Positions 20,815 through 31,225 of a DNA stretch of 64,000 nt are shown one piece after another (within the stretch, counting starts at the first letter, position 1; each line of letters opens with the position of its first letter). Location: contig OZ024890.1 of NCBI GenBank assembly GCA_964017195.1, forward strand, positions 66,980,376-67,044,375. The letters are read 5' to 3'. Origin of the DNA: Siderastrea radians. Lineage: Eukaryota; Cnidaria; Anthozoa; Scleractinia; Rhizangiidae. The notes below the pieces were generated by a model. That model saw only the letters and a program-made list of their open reading frames with translations. It was not told the origin of the DNA and searched no databases. The position numbers and the translations under genes were made by a program.

Positions 20815-23530
20815 TCATAAGTTCAGCTTGTCGGGCGGTTTAATCGCCCTGGAAGATCGCCGGAGGGTAGCCTCTCTGTCCATACCCCCTGCTACAGTTT
20901 GAGGGCAGGTTGTTAGGGATGTAAGTGGAGAATCCTCGTTTAAACTCGGTGTGGGCTCTGCGGTATCCATGTCGCTGCTTTCGTGGAAGGTGATGTTTTC
21001 TCCTGTAGGGCGAATGTGGCTGCGGTTACGTCTGCGGGTGCTACCATCTGCCATGTCAACGACGTATGAGCGGGGAGTCTCCGCGTGACACTTGACAATG
21101 CCAGGTTCCCATTTGTGGCTATGCGGGTTGAGGACACGCACTGGGTCATCAGGACGAATCACGGGGAGGTGCTTGGACGTTTTGTCAGACTGTGACTTTT
21201 GTTTCTCTTGTCTTGTTTGAAGCTTTGCATTGATATCACCATCAGCAGACAGGGATAGGCTTGGTTTAGAGATTGCCGGTAAGTTGGTTTGGTACACTCT
21301 TGAGTTCAAGAGCTCTGCTGGTGATGGAATATTGTGGTCAAGAGGGGTGCTACGCAGACACAACATGGCGAGGTGAGGATCAGAACCAGATTCTTTGCAT
21401 TTCTGTAGGAGGCCTTTCCCTATTTGCACAGTTCTCTCGATGAAGCCGTTGGCCTGTGAAAAGTAGGGGCTGGTCGTGACATGTACGAAGCCATATGCAT
21501 TGCTGAACTTTTGGAACAACGTAGAGGTAAACTGAGTGTCATTGCCAGTGATGAGTTTGCTTGGGATGCCGTGCTCCTCAAATATGGATTTCAAGTGGGC
21601 GATTGTCGTGTCCGATCGGATATCGTTCAGCTTCCTCACCAGAGGGAATTTGCTGTAGTAGTCAGACACTAGTAAGTAGGGTGAGTTGTTCCAGAAGAAC
21701 AGGTCAGATCCTAGTGTGTGCCATGGCTTCTGAGGAACATCGTGGGGCATGAGGGGCTCCTTTACATTCATGTTCTGATTGTGTTGGCAGGGGGCACAGC
21801 GCTTGACCATCTCTTCAATGTCGTGATTTATGTTGGCCCAGAATACTGATCCTTTGGCACGGAGTTTGCATTTTTCTGCGCCTTGGTGTGCATAGTGTAA
21901 CTGTTGCAACACATCAGCGTGCAGACTTTTAGGGACAAGGATTCGTGTGCCCTTTAGGATAATGCCATCAGCGACAGTTAATTCATCGCGGTAATTCCAA
22001 TACGCATGTGGGTGTGGTGGACATTCTGATCTTGTATCAGGCCAGCCTTGTGTGATGACTGCGCGTAGTGAGAGAAGAACTTCATCCTTAGCTGTTTCCT
22101 CTTTAATTTGGTTGATCCTTGTTGGGGTAGCATTTAGGTGGAGATGTAATTCATGGACTGACACGTCCAGCCCGTCGATGGTGTCGCCTGGGCATGGGCT
22201 GACTCGAGACAACGCGTCGGCTACTGGAATGTCCTTTCCTGGGACATACTTTATTTCCACATCATATTTCTGGATCCTAAGCATCATTCTCGCGATGCGC
22301 GGTGGGGCAGATGAGATGTGTTTCTTGAAGATCGATTCTAATGGCTTGTGGTCTGTTTCCACAGTTACATGTCGGCCATAAGCAAAGTAGTGAAATTTCT
22401 CCAGGCCATGTACGACAGCGAGCATTTCTCTTTCAATGTTAGAATAGCGAGCTTCTGTCTCAGTGAGAAGTTTGCTTCTATACTCGATAGGACCTTGATC
22501 CTGAAAGAGCATTGTACCGAGGCCACATGTGGAGGCGTCTACTTGGATGGTGACTGGCTTTGTGCTGTCAAAGTATTTAAGCGAATTGGCAGATGTGACT
22601 GCTTGCTTGACTTTGTCTACGGCCAACTGGTGTTCTGGGCCCCACTGGAACTCGCTGTCCTTCTTGGTCAGGTCCCAGAGGCAGGCTGATAAGGATGCTA
22701 GTTGCGGTACGAATCGGCTGAGAAATTGCACCATACCGAGAAAGGTTTGGAGGTCAGCCAGGCTCGGTGAAGGATCCATGTTGGTGATCGCTTCAATCTT
22801 CTGTGGGTCTGGTTTAAGGCCGCTGGCGCTGATGATATTGCCGAAGAAGGGTATTTCAGTACACCTTATCTTGCATTTGTCAGCATTGAAGCGAAGGCCG
22901 GTTTCATGTGCACGCTCCATGACAGCTCTCAGATTTGCATCATGGTCACTGAGGTCACGGCCGTAGATAACTATATCGTCAGCGATACCAGTGACACCGG
23001 GGAGGTCACCAAATGCTTCGTCTACTTTCTTCTGGAAGATGTCCTGGGCGCAGATTAGGCCGAAGGGAAGCCTCAAGAATCGGTATCTGCCGTGTGGTGA
23101 ATTAAAAGTGGTGCACAGTGAACTTTCATAGTCAAGTTTGATATTCCAGTATCCACTGCGGGCATCCACAATAGAGAAGTATCTTGCGCCACTCAACTTT
23201 GGTAGGATATCTTCCAGTGTTGGAGTGCGGTGGTGTGGCCGCTTGATGGCACGATTGAGGTCTTTGGGGTCGAGACACAGTCGGAGTGTGCCATTGCTCT
23301 TGGTAACACAGACCAACGAGTTAACCCAGTCAGTAGGTTCATCTACTTTGGTTATGAGTGGCTCACGCAGTGCTTCAGGTACTCGCCGTGGGGGGTGAAT
23401 GACTGGTGGGACTGCGGGGTCCAAGGTAATATGAAACTCTCCTTTGAAACAGCCGATGCCCTCAAAGCAGTCCTGATACTGGCAAAGAAGCTCCTCCTTT
23501 GCCTCTGTGCTGCCGAGGGGTCCTGTTTAG
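20815..23530 (-). CDS. Gypsy pol: reverse transcriptase, RNase H, integrase
   Basis: The frame is open from about 23530 (just after a TAA) to the stop at 20815. It is in the -1 frame relative to gag and overlaps it by about 180 bases, so it is probably made by -1 frameshifting and processed from a polyprotein. Counting from the Leu codon at 23424: RT spans about 1-190 with VDARSGYW and ADD at 148-150. RNase H begins at about 293 (IQVDAS). Integrase follows, with HHCC zinc residues H510, H513, C543 and C546. The catalytic core has D574 (GSD) and E663, but the middle Asp is odd: ITGNDTQF has Gly at 627, exactly 35 residues before the Glu, where the family has Asp. The C-terminus (about 860) is Arg/Ser-rich. 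Without that Asp the integrase should be inactive. Confidence 0.93.
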
Positions 23531-24842
23531 CAGTGGTCAGACTGTAGTTAAGAGTGACGAGTCTCAAATCCCGGCAGGTGGGTAGCCCCAGGATCGTCGG
23601 TCCGGTCGTGTTCACGACGTGGAATGGATACGGTTTGGAGTGACCGCCATGTGATAAGCGAAGCTCGCAAGTGCCATAGTGCTGTATAATATGACCACCA
23701 AAGGCTGTGATGGTTGTGTCTGAAGAGGCCAGACCTAAGGGTGCACCATCTGAGCTGCATGCAGACTGGGGATGCAGCTGTTTGTATGTGTTTACAGGAA
23801 TGACGTTTCCTTCAGCTCCCGTGTCGATCTTGCACAGTACAGGCATCGTGCTTTGACCCACATCCACTCCTATCTGTATCAGGGCTTGAGTGTCAGTTGC
23901 CGAGACGCTGCCTATGTACAGGGAGTGGAAGTACAGCTGTGGGGTGTCTTGCATGTGCGAAGTGCTGCTCGGTGCTGTTGGGAATTCGTTGTCAGGGTCA
24001 GTGGTGTCTAGAGCGTGTATTCCCTGTTGCTGCTTGTGTTGGATGTCCTTGGGTTGCACTTGGCCAGCTCTTGTTCTTGGGCGGGAACGACAAACAGACT
24101 TCCAGTGGCCAAGCTTGCCACAGCTTTCACATCTTGTCCCATATGCTGGACATGATCTTCTTGGTGGGTTGTGGAATGTGCCACAGTTGCCGCATTTGGC
24201 GTCTTGGGTTCCCTTTGCTGGTAGAGTGTTCGTGTTGGGATCCCTGTGCCTCGGGTTTCGGCCACGTTGTTTCAGGGCATCAATCGTGGTAGTTTGGCTA
24301 CCTCTGATGTCTTGTAATTGGTTGCTGGTTGCCTCTTGCATCCGTGCTATGCTTACAGCTTTGTTGAGAGTCAGGGTGGAGTCGTATTCAAGAAGCTTTG
24401 ACTGGACGCGCGGGTTGTTGGACCCGAAAATCAGGGCATCAATAATGTGTTCGTCAGGATTCGTGTACTTGCATTCAGTTACGAGGATACGGACTTTTTT
24501 TAGGAATGAATCTACGGATTCACCAGGTTCCTGTTTTAGGGTGCGGAGTTTGTAGCGTGCTAGTCTGAAGTTGCTTCGCGGCGCCACGTACTCTTCGAAC
24601 TTTTCCCAATATGTGCTAAATTTCTTCTTGTCGTCAGCTGTTAGCGTCCACGTGGAGACCAGCTCGATGCCTTCTTCACCGGACCAAATCAGAAGGTAAC
24701 TCACTTGCTCTTCCTCGCTTTTAACCTTTAGCGGACCGGAGAAGTATAGCTGGCATAGGTTCTTGAATTTTTTGAGTGCTTGCGGCGCGTCAGTCGAAGA
24801 CCAATCCATGCGCGGAGTTGGCAGCCCGGCAAGTTCCGCCAT
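23352..24842 (-). CDS. Gypsy gag-protease
   Basis: 496 residues from ATG 24842. Residues 1-200 form a capsid-like helical Gag (WEKFEEYVAPRSNFRLARYK region). Two zinc knuckles follow at 217-251; the second, CESCGKLGHWKSVC, is a canonical CCHC, while the first has altered spacing. The aspartic protease has its active site at 340-342 (DTG in KIDTGAEGNVIP) and a second hydrophobic loop TILGLP near 416. The frame continues past the protease to 23352, overlapping pol in another frame. No internal stops. Confidence 0.92.
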   Translation of the reverse strand: MAELAGLPTPRMDWSSTDAPQALKKFKNLCQLYFSGPLKVKSEEEQVSYLLIWSGEEGIELVSTWTLTADDKKKFSTYWEKFEEYVAPRSNFRLARYKLRTLKQEPGESVDSFLKKVRILVTECKYTNPDEHIIDALIFGSNNPRVQSKLLEYDSTLTLNKAVSIARMQEATSNQLQDIRGSQTTTIDALKQRGRNPRHRDPNTNTLPAKGTQDAKCGNCGTFHNPPRRSCPAYGTRCESCGKLGHWKSVCRSRPRTRAGQVQPKDIQHKQQQGIHALDTTDPDNEFPTAPSSTSHMQDTPQLYFHSLYIGSVSATDTQALIQIGVDVGQSTMPVLCKIDTGAEGNVIPVNTYKQLHPQSACSSDGAPLGLASSDTTITAFGGHIIQHYGTCELRLSHGGHSKPYPFHVVNTTGPTILGLPTCRDLRLVTLNYSLTTAKQDPSAAQRQRRSFFASIRTALRASAVSKESFILPWTPQSHQSFTPHGEYLKHCVSHS

Positions 24843-24953
24843 CTTGTCTTCCTGTGGTGTAGAAAATGTGGTGTTTCAACGGGTCGAACGAGGACAAAAA
24901 AAAAACCGACCTGGTTTCGGAGTTCGCTTGAGTGAAAGCACTAACAGTATAAT

Positions 24954-24969
24954 CCCGCTCCTGGCACCA
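24954..24969 (-). other. Primer-binding site of the Gypsy element
   Basis: Directly after the 5' LTR, the minus strand reads TGGTGCCAGGAGCGGG. It begins with the TGG that pairs with a tRNA CCA end. The tRNA species is not identified. Confidence 0.8.
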
Positions 24970-25105
24970 TGTTGTAATTTTGATTCACGAAGGAAGAATA
25001 GCGATGGCACAATAATACGTGTTTATTTATATCCGAGCATGCCGAGAGTCCAGCACTCTCTGCGCATGCGCATACAAGAAGTGTATTACATAACAAACTA
25101 TGACA
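24970..25105 (-). repeat. 5' LTR of the Gypsy element
   Basis: 136 bases, TG...CA, with the promoter and polyadenylation signals expected inside it. Identical to the 3' LTR except for three substitutions. Confidence 0.95.
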
Positions 25106-25689
25106 GTAGTGTTTTTTTTTCTCTTTGATTCAACAATACATGTAAATAGCACTAGAATTTGATAGTGGTTTCAGAATGCTTCTGTGGAAAATTTTGTAGA
25201 GGAAACAACTGCTATCTTCTGTTTTCTTTCCTGTTTTTCACATTTAGGTGGTTACTGTCAGATTATGTCAAAGTTAGGTGAGTACATGGCTGTTTCAGAG
25301 ATAGCTTTCAACTAGGGAATGAAAAATTAGTAGCACTTATATTACTGTTAACTAACTGTTAAGGGCTTAAAGGGCTCAAAATTTTTGAGAAAGTTTAGAC
25401 TAGAAAACTGTTTCCTTTTTTAGCATTGCATGTACCCCTTGTAAATACTCCCCTCCCCCATCCTTTTTTCTGTGCATTGGAGAAATTTGTGATCTAAATT
25501 TACAATCTCACGAGGCATGCCAAATTTTTATACTGTATGCTGATAGACATAAGGTGTGTGGGTACAAGGTTAAGTCTGTGGTACAATTCAATGCATTAAA
25601 GAATCCAATAATCCAGAAGCACTAATAGCTGGTAATGGCATCAGGGCTTTCACAGTATTTAAAGTGTTGTTGATAATTACTACACCCAT

Positions 25690-25885
25690 TGCTACATCTA
25701 TATAATACTGTATGTACATGCACACATCCTTCTCCTGGATGGGTTGGAGAGGTAATATTGAAGAAAATTTCTTGTAAAGGAAACAGTGTGATGCAGGGAC
25801 CTGTCTCAAAGTCCTGACCTTACAACCTTCCGATCAAAACACCAATGCATTAACCATTACATGTACATGTACATGTACATGTACA
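25690..25885 (-). repeat. Decayed SINE-like repeat and (CATGTA)n in CPSF3 intron 6
   Basis: The stretch from CTTCTCCTGGATGGG to AACCATTACA resembles the body and head of the element at 18470-18735, without intact promoter boxes. It ends in four tandem ACATGT units (25859-25885). Confidence 0.5.
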
Positions 25886-26399
25886 CCAAACTGCCAGTAA
25901 TCTGGCTAGTGACTGGTAAGTTATTTTAATTTCTTCTTATTTTTATCAGTAACATTGCCACAGAAGATATGCTGTACACAGAATCAGATCTGGAAAAAAG
26001 CATGGACAAGATTGAGACAATTCATTTTCTTCAGGTACACTTGTCTTACAGAATATTAATGCATAATTTTATGCATGATTGTTGAGTACAAAAAGTGAGA
26101 TTATTCATTAAAATATTAATGGCAAAACAGAACCATAAGAACCAGCACTAGGGAAGAGACAGTTTATAACAGTAATAAAAGTGTTGTTCAGTAGCTTTCA
26201 TTGAATGGAGGTTTCAGTTGCTTGTCTCCAGATAGAAAAATTAAAGTTAAAACCACCTTGTGTAGCACAATAAACAGTACCAAAGGAGAGTGATCAAAAT
26301 ACATAGGTTTATTTAGGGTTTTATCCACAATCTTGAAAGGCAGAACCACGTTGACTTGTGCGGCATCAAATTTTCTTACCACAGTGTAACTGTTATTTA

Positions 26400-26748
26400 G
26401 AGGCCGATTACATGGCGAATTTCAGCCTGGGCTGAAATTTCGGACTGCCCACCAGGCTGAAATTTTGTTGTGATTACATGGCGAATTTCATCCCGGGTGC
26501 AATGTTTCAAATTGGGCAGGAAGATGTGCAGGAAAACATTTTACATGCTTTTTTTTTGTGCACAACTAAAGAGGTGCGCATGCCCAAGTTCATATTTTGG
26601 CCCGGGCTGAAATTTGGATGCGATTACATGAGGTTTTTCCGCCCGGCCTGAGATTCAGCCTGGGCTGAAACTCTTTTCATGTAATCGCAAACGTCTTTTT
26701 AAGACAGAAATTTCAGCCTGGGCTGAAATTTGCCATGTTATTGGCCCC
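26400..26748. mobile_element. MITE in TTA target duplication
   Basis: 349 bases with inverted ends GAGGCCGATTACATGGC and GGGGCCAATAACATGGC, flanked by TTA on both sides. It contains repeated AATTTCAGCCTGGGCTGAAATT-like palindromes. TWA duplications suggest a PIF/Harbinger-type non-autonomous element. Confidence 0.75.
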
Positions 26749-26754
26749 TTAGGT

Positions 26755-27085
26755 TGAAAAAGGGACTGGGTAATCTGTGAGTTGTGGAGTTGCAAGTTGC
26801 GAGTTGCGAGTTGCAGATTCAGTTCCTCAACAGTATTATTTGACTGCGTTCTCAAAATTGTAAATTGGTGCTGGGAAAGTATCGTATCCTATTTTGTCTC
26901 ATTTTAAGGCTGAATTTCAATCTCGTTTCTTCCCGGACATTTTAAACCATTTGAAGTTCCTCCCTGTTGTTCTTCCCCCCCTTTGTTTATTCTTACTGAT
27001 TTCGTTCTTATTGCATTTGAGGGTGCACCTTCGAATGTTTCTTTATGTTGGCGCTACTCGTAGTAACGAATGGGTGAGAGAATTA
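26755..27085. repeat. Long inverted repeat, left arm (partner 30890-31225)
   Basis: About 320 bases that match the reverse complement of 30890-31225, including a GCGAGTTGC minisatellite and a shared TGTTGGCGCTACTCG motif. With its partner it encloses 3.8 kb, which holds two complete MITEs. Confidence 0.8.
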
Positions 27086-27656
27086 AAAAAACAAATCTGA
27101 TGGAGAGCAACCATTTGGCTTGGTTGCGTTTTTATTAAAAGTAAAAGCCACAGAACTTATGGACGAAAGTCTTTATTTCATTGTGTTATGTCGGCTACAT
27201 TCACATATCATAGTGGAAGTTTTGTTTCTCTCAGACCAAATTCTACGACATTAGCAGGGTTCGATATCTGTTGAGTTGAGTCACTAGCCACCGGGCAAGT
27301 GATCTTCAAAAATCTACAAGCCCACGGCACATTTCAGTCGCCCAGATTCCTTACTGAATCAATAAGAGTTAGACTGCCGGGTCTAACTCTTTCTTGACCC
27401 ATATCACCTTTATCCTGGCAGCAGAGCTTAAGACTGTGAAGGATCTTAATAGCTTTATTAGCTAAGCGACTGCTGGGTATTTGCTGCAAGCTTTAAGCCC
27501 ATTATCGTAAATCAAATCTAAAGAACAGAAATAAGTCTTATATTTGTCTTACCGAACGAGTGAAACGTTACATAAACGTTTGCGAGTGTTAGGTAAAGCA
27601 GGTCCAAAATTCGAAGCTAAGCTGTAGAAATGTTTAAATTTTAACAAACCTTGTAA
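27086..27656. other. Interior of the long inverted repeat, no gene seen
   Basis: AT-rich sequence without coding or splice signals that I can support. Confidence 0.5.
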
Positions 27657-29058
27657 TGCACCAGTCAATGTTAACCCCCGCACCCCCCCCCCCCCCCGGC
27701 CGGGACATAGCGGGGCATTTGCCTGGAGCTCACTGCAAAAGTTGTCAAATGCCCCGCACCAGCAGGCCATTTGTTTGCTCTAATCGGAGTTAATGACCCC
27801 CCTCAAATGCCCTGCTCTTTTTGGGCAAAAATAAATTAGACAGTACTTTAGCAGAAAAAGAGACAAGTGAAAAAGGTAGTAGACACAGGTTAATACAAAT
27901 GCTTCAAACTTCATTTGGAGCTTCAACATTCACAAATTTCGAGTACAATCCACCTGCTTGCAAGTCAAAATTGTGGAAAAAATTTAATAGAAATAAGCGA
28001 ACAACTAACAAAAACAGTTTAAATATACTTCAGCTGTCATGGAACTTCAGCAAATACTATTGTACAGAATAGGGCCACTTGCTTGCAAAAACATGCATAG
28101 CTGATGTATGTCACATGGTAAAATCTAATTGCAAATCATACCTAAAACCCTAGATTACTGGCAGGTCACTAGTGTAAAAATAATGCGTTTATTCTACCTT
28201 AGTCAACACAAAAATAGATTGGTATAAATTGGTGATAGAAATGGATTACAATACCACAAATATGATTTTGTAACAGGAGGTTTATAAAAAATTAAAAGTA
28301 AGTTACCAACTGCTTTGTCATATCTAAATAAATTCGTACAAACGTATAAAGCTTACCTCACAGTTTTCTTTGATACACTTCAGTTTAAGCTTATCTCTAT
28401 TGACAATTGAGGAAGCAGCAGTTACATCAATCCAATCTTCCTACTCTCGATCAAATTTTTGAATTATATAAAGGGATCCTGCTGAGACCACTCCAAATGC
28501 ATCTTTAACATTTTGCAATAGCACGTCCAGATCATCACAAGTGATGGATAAAACCTGTCTTCTTTCACCAAACTCAACAAGCACCTAGTATATAAATAAA
28601 TTTGTATAAATGATATAACGAGCTTTGAAGTTGTACTTACAGGTACAAAATACTGGTATAATTGGGCTTTTGTTCATAAACAACAGAATAATGAAACTCT
28701 ACTTTGCATCATTATAACGACCTCAAAGATGGATGGCACATTTAGCCAAGGATGTAAGCTGATTAAAATCAAAAGATTCTCACCTTCTTCGCATCAGCAG
28801 TGGCGGCCATCTTGCTGGATTTACGATTCTAGTCCCAGTCCACCTCGGTGGAAAAGGCACCGGTCCAGTCCCCGGCTGATCTTGGAAAGATTGGAAAATG
28901 CCCCGATCCAGTCCCCGGCTGATTCTTGGAATGATGCAAAAGTCGTCAAATTCCCCGATACCCGCGGCCCTTTCTCCTGTCAAATCACGGAAAATCCCCG
29001 GCAAATGCCCCGCTATGTCCCGGCCGGGGGGGTGCGGGGGTTTACATTGACTGGTGCA
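27657..29058. mobile_element. 1.4-kb inverted-repeat element in TAA target duplication
   Basis: The ends TGCACCAGTCAATGT and their complement ACATTGACTGGTGCA extend through C-rich/G-rich runs and a CCGGCCGGGACATAGCGGGG block for about 65 bases. TAA flanks both sides (27654-27656, 29059-29061). No transposase; short internal frames have no recognisable domain. Confidence 0.8.
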
Positions 29059-29108
29059 TAACTTCTAGGATACTTTTAGAAGCTTTTTGTGCTATCTCGC
29101 CTAACTTA

Positions 29109-29482
29109 GGGCGCGTTCTTTTGGGACTATTCCGGAATAGGAATACTCGGAATAGACGGTATCTGTGTTCTTTTGGGAGCGATTCCGTTTTCGGAATGAA
29201 CGGAACATCATTCCGTTCATTCTGCTCCCGATAGCAGAATGAACAGAATGAAAGGAATACGGCTTACTCAGAATAGGCAGAATAAGTGTTATTTTGGGAA
29301 ATTTTTCGTGGGAAATCCTACGGGCCGCCCTCGCGTGTGCAGACATAGTGGTTCTCAGGTCACCTCCGCCATGGGTATTCCGTTTTCAGAAGGAGCCTTC
29401 TTTTCGAAGTTGAAATTCCGCGTATTCTGTTATTCCTAAACCGGAATAAGAATAGTCAGAATAGTCCCAAAAGAATGCACCC
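29109..29482. mobile_element. MITE with GGGYGCRTTCTTTTGGGA ends in TTA target duplication
   Basis: The left end GGGCGCGTTCTTTTGGGA pairs with the right end over 24 bases with two mismatches. TTA lies at 29106-29108 and 29483-29485. 374 bases, non-coding, rich in GGAATA motifs. Confidence 0.8.
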
Positions 29483-30889
29483 TTAGTAACCTGGTAATAA
29501 AACCTGGAGGTTGTGTGGTTACCAAGTCGAGTACGTGTAGTGACTGTGGAAAAGACTGAGTGAAATTGATACAGGTTTTGCGCCTGTTTTGTTTTAGGAC
29601 AGCTCCCAGCTACAATAAAAACAACTTCACAATGCAGTTCCAGTGGAATGAGTTTTAACGGTACATTAAAAAATAATCAACGAGAAATTTTCTACTCGTT
29701 TAACTCGCCTCGGGCGACCGGGCTAGCGGAGATGTCGAACCCTGCATTAGCCAAATTTCGCCTTTGCCTGAACGATGTATATCTAAAGTATTCACCACAA
29801 CGGAAATCTTGTGGAGTGCACTGGGTGAACGTTAATTCTGAAGAATTACATCTTAGATTTTTGAATTAGAATTCAACAAATATCGCTTTCGCTTACAGTT
29901 TCATATTTTCTCATGAACATGAAACAGGTTCTGTGTTGGTGTTAACCAGTTCCAACCTGTTTCTTTCATACATGGCTGGACTGGTTATGACCCACTATGA
30001 AAGAGAACATTGTGATTGTTTTCCTGACCGGTTGGGGTTTCGCTTAAGGTGGACCGCTTATGAATTGATTTTACCAAATTGTGACGTTTAATGTGGCTAA
30101 ATACTTACGTAGTTAAATTCATTTAGGCAAAGTTAAACTTGAGCGGAGCTGGCCAGCGGTCTCCGCCGTTGCAGCACGTGACCCACGGGGCGGCCCTCGG
30201 GGCTTTGCAGGGCCTCTTTTGTGTTCGTGGTTAGTGTTGCCTTTGCATTCTTGCATTGCTTGCTTCGCAAATTGTTGCTTGCTGATCGTCCTTGGATCAA
30301 CTGTGATTCGCTGCAGATTCTCGCTCCCTCCCCACCCTCCCTGTGGAGTGGCGGGCAGTATCGTAGGTATTTTTCTGTGTCAGGTAGGTATTACCACAGG
30401 TAAGTATCTCCACTGAGTTTACTCAGTGTGACGGTGTCAGTGTCAGTGGCTGCTCTTGGGGTGGTTCCCGCTTCCAGGGTTGCCATGGATACCTCCTCTC
30501 TGCTGCTTGCAGTTGGCCCCCCACTAAACTTTAAAGCACTAGCTCCCAAGCTCATCAATAGCGATGAGTTTAACTAAACATTGTTCAAGTTTCTGCAGAG
30601 CTTTTATTTACCAAAGTTGCAAGGAACTTTTTTCTTTGTACTCGACTATCGTCTTTTTAGTGGAGTGCGTCTCCGATTGATTAACTTTGTTACGCTGTCA
30701 GTAATTTAACAGCAGAATATGTTTTGAGGTCAAGTCGTAAATACAGGTTTCGATTGAGTTGAGCGTCCTTGTGTATGTAAAGAATTGGAAAATATATCGC
30801 TGTTTCCATTTACTTTGCAATCCATACGATCGGTTCAGTTGAGAACCCGGCAAAATAAAAGTAACTTGACCAACATTACTAAAAGCACA
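29483..30889. other. Interior of inverted repeat with a GC-rich island and strong splice donor
   Basis: Most of this is featureless. At 30130-30400 the base composition turns GC-rich, and CAG/GTAAGTAT, a perfect donor, lies at 30398-30408 on the plus strand. It could be a first exon and promoter of an unidentified transcript; there is no convincing coding frame. Confidence 0.3.
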
Positions 30890-31225
30890 ACACAACACAT
30901 TCTCTCACACATTCGTTAAACTGCGAGTAGCGCCAACATATAGTTAAAGAAAAAAGAGGGAGAAAGAACAGGAGGAACTTGAGATGTTTAAAAAAAATTT
31001 CGGAAAGAAACTGAGAAAAAATTCGTCTTAAAAAGAAGACAAAAAAGGATATGATACTTTTCCCAAGAGTATCATCTACAATTTTGAGAATACTGATGAG
31101 GAATCTACACTATTTTCCATCGCAACTGGCAACTCGCCGCTGGCAACTCGCAACTCGCAACTCGCAACTGCAACTCGCAACTCGCAACTCCACAACTCGC
31201 ATTTTTCCCACACCCATTGAAAAAA
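30890..31225. repeat. Long inverted repeat, right arm
   Basis: Reverse complement of 26755-27085, with several tandem CAACTCGCAACTCG units at 31121-31198. Confidence 0.8.

Larger units (their letters stand above)
20483..25105 (-). mobile_element. Complete Ty3/Gypsy LTR retrotransposon in CPSF3 intron 5
   Basis: It is 4623 bases long and bounded by 136-base LTRs that begin TG and end CA. It is flanked by the 5-bp target duplication GTAGT (20478-20482 and 25106-25110). Order on the minus strand: 5' LTR, primer-binding site, gag-protease, pol (RT, RNase H, integrase), polypurine tract, 3' LTR. This is the Gypsy order, with integrase last. The LTRs differ at three sites (about 2%), so the insertion is recent. 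It is antisense to CPSF3. No envelope-like frame. Confidence 0.95.
17796..26034 (+). pseudogene. CPSF3: CPSF3 (CPSF-73) 5' half: seven exons, premature TGA, later exons absent
   Basis: CPSF3 is the metallo-beta-lactamase endonuclease that cuts pre-mRNA at the polyadenylation site, in the nuclear CPSF complex. Exons seen: 17796-17872 (start MAGAVKRK, then PPEESDLL), 18298-18361 (GSGQEVGRSCHILEFKGKK), 18950-19047, 19281-19326, 20375-20427 (TTFKGRVFMTHATKAIY), 25248-25277 and 25950-26034 (ending [10 protein letters not shown]). Exon 4 carries HFHLDHCGALP, the HxHxDH zinc motif. All junctions are GT/AG and phases join correctly. However, the codon after HFHLDHCGALP, Trp in the family, is TGA (19312-19314). 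I find no exon for the rest of the protein between 26 kb and the next gene. A Gypsy element fills intron 5 and SINE-like repeats sit in introns 2 and 6. A truncated duplicate is the likeliest explanation. A sequencing error or a null allele of the real gene, with later exons far away, is the alternative. Confidence 0.85.

Noticed and set aside
20940..24555. Several open frames on the plus strand within the Gypsy element
   Set aside because: They are shadows of gag and pol on the opposite strand, with no recognisable domains.
30395..30410. Possible U1 snRNA start on the minus strand (ATACTTACCTG)
   Set aside because: Only the first 11 bases match; the following sequence does not fit U1 stems. 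It is better read as a strong splice donor on the plus strand.
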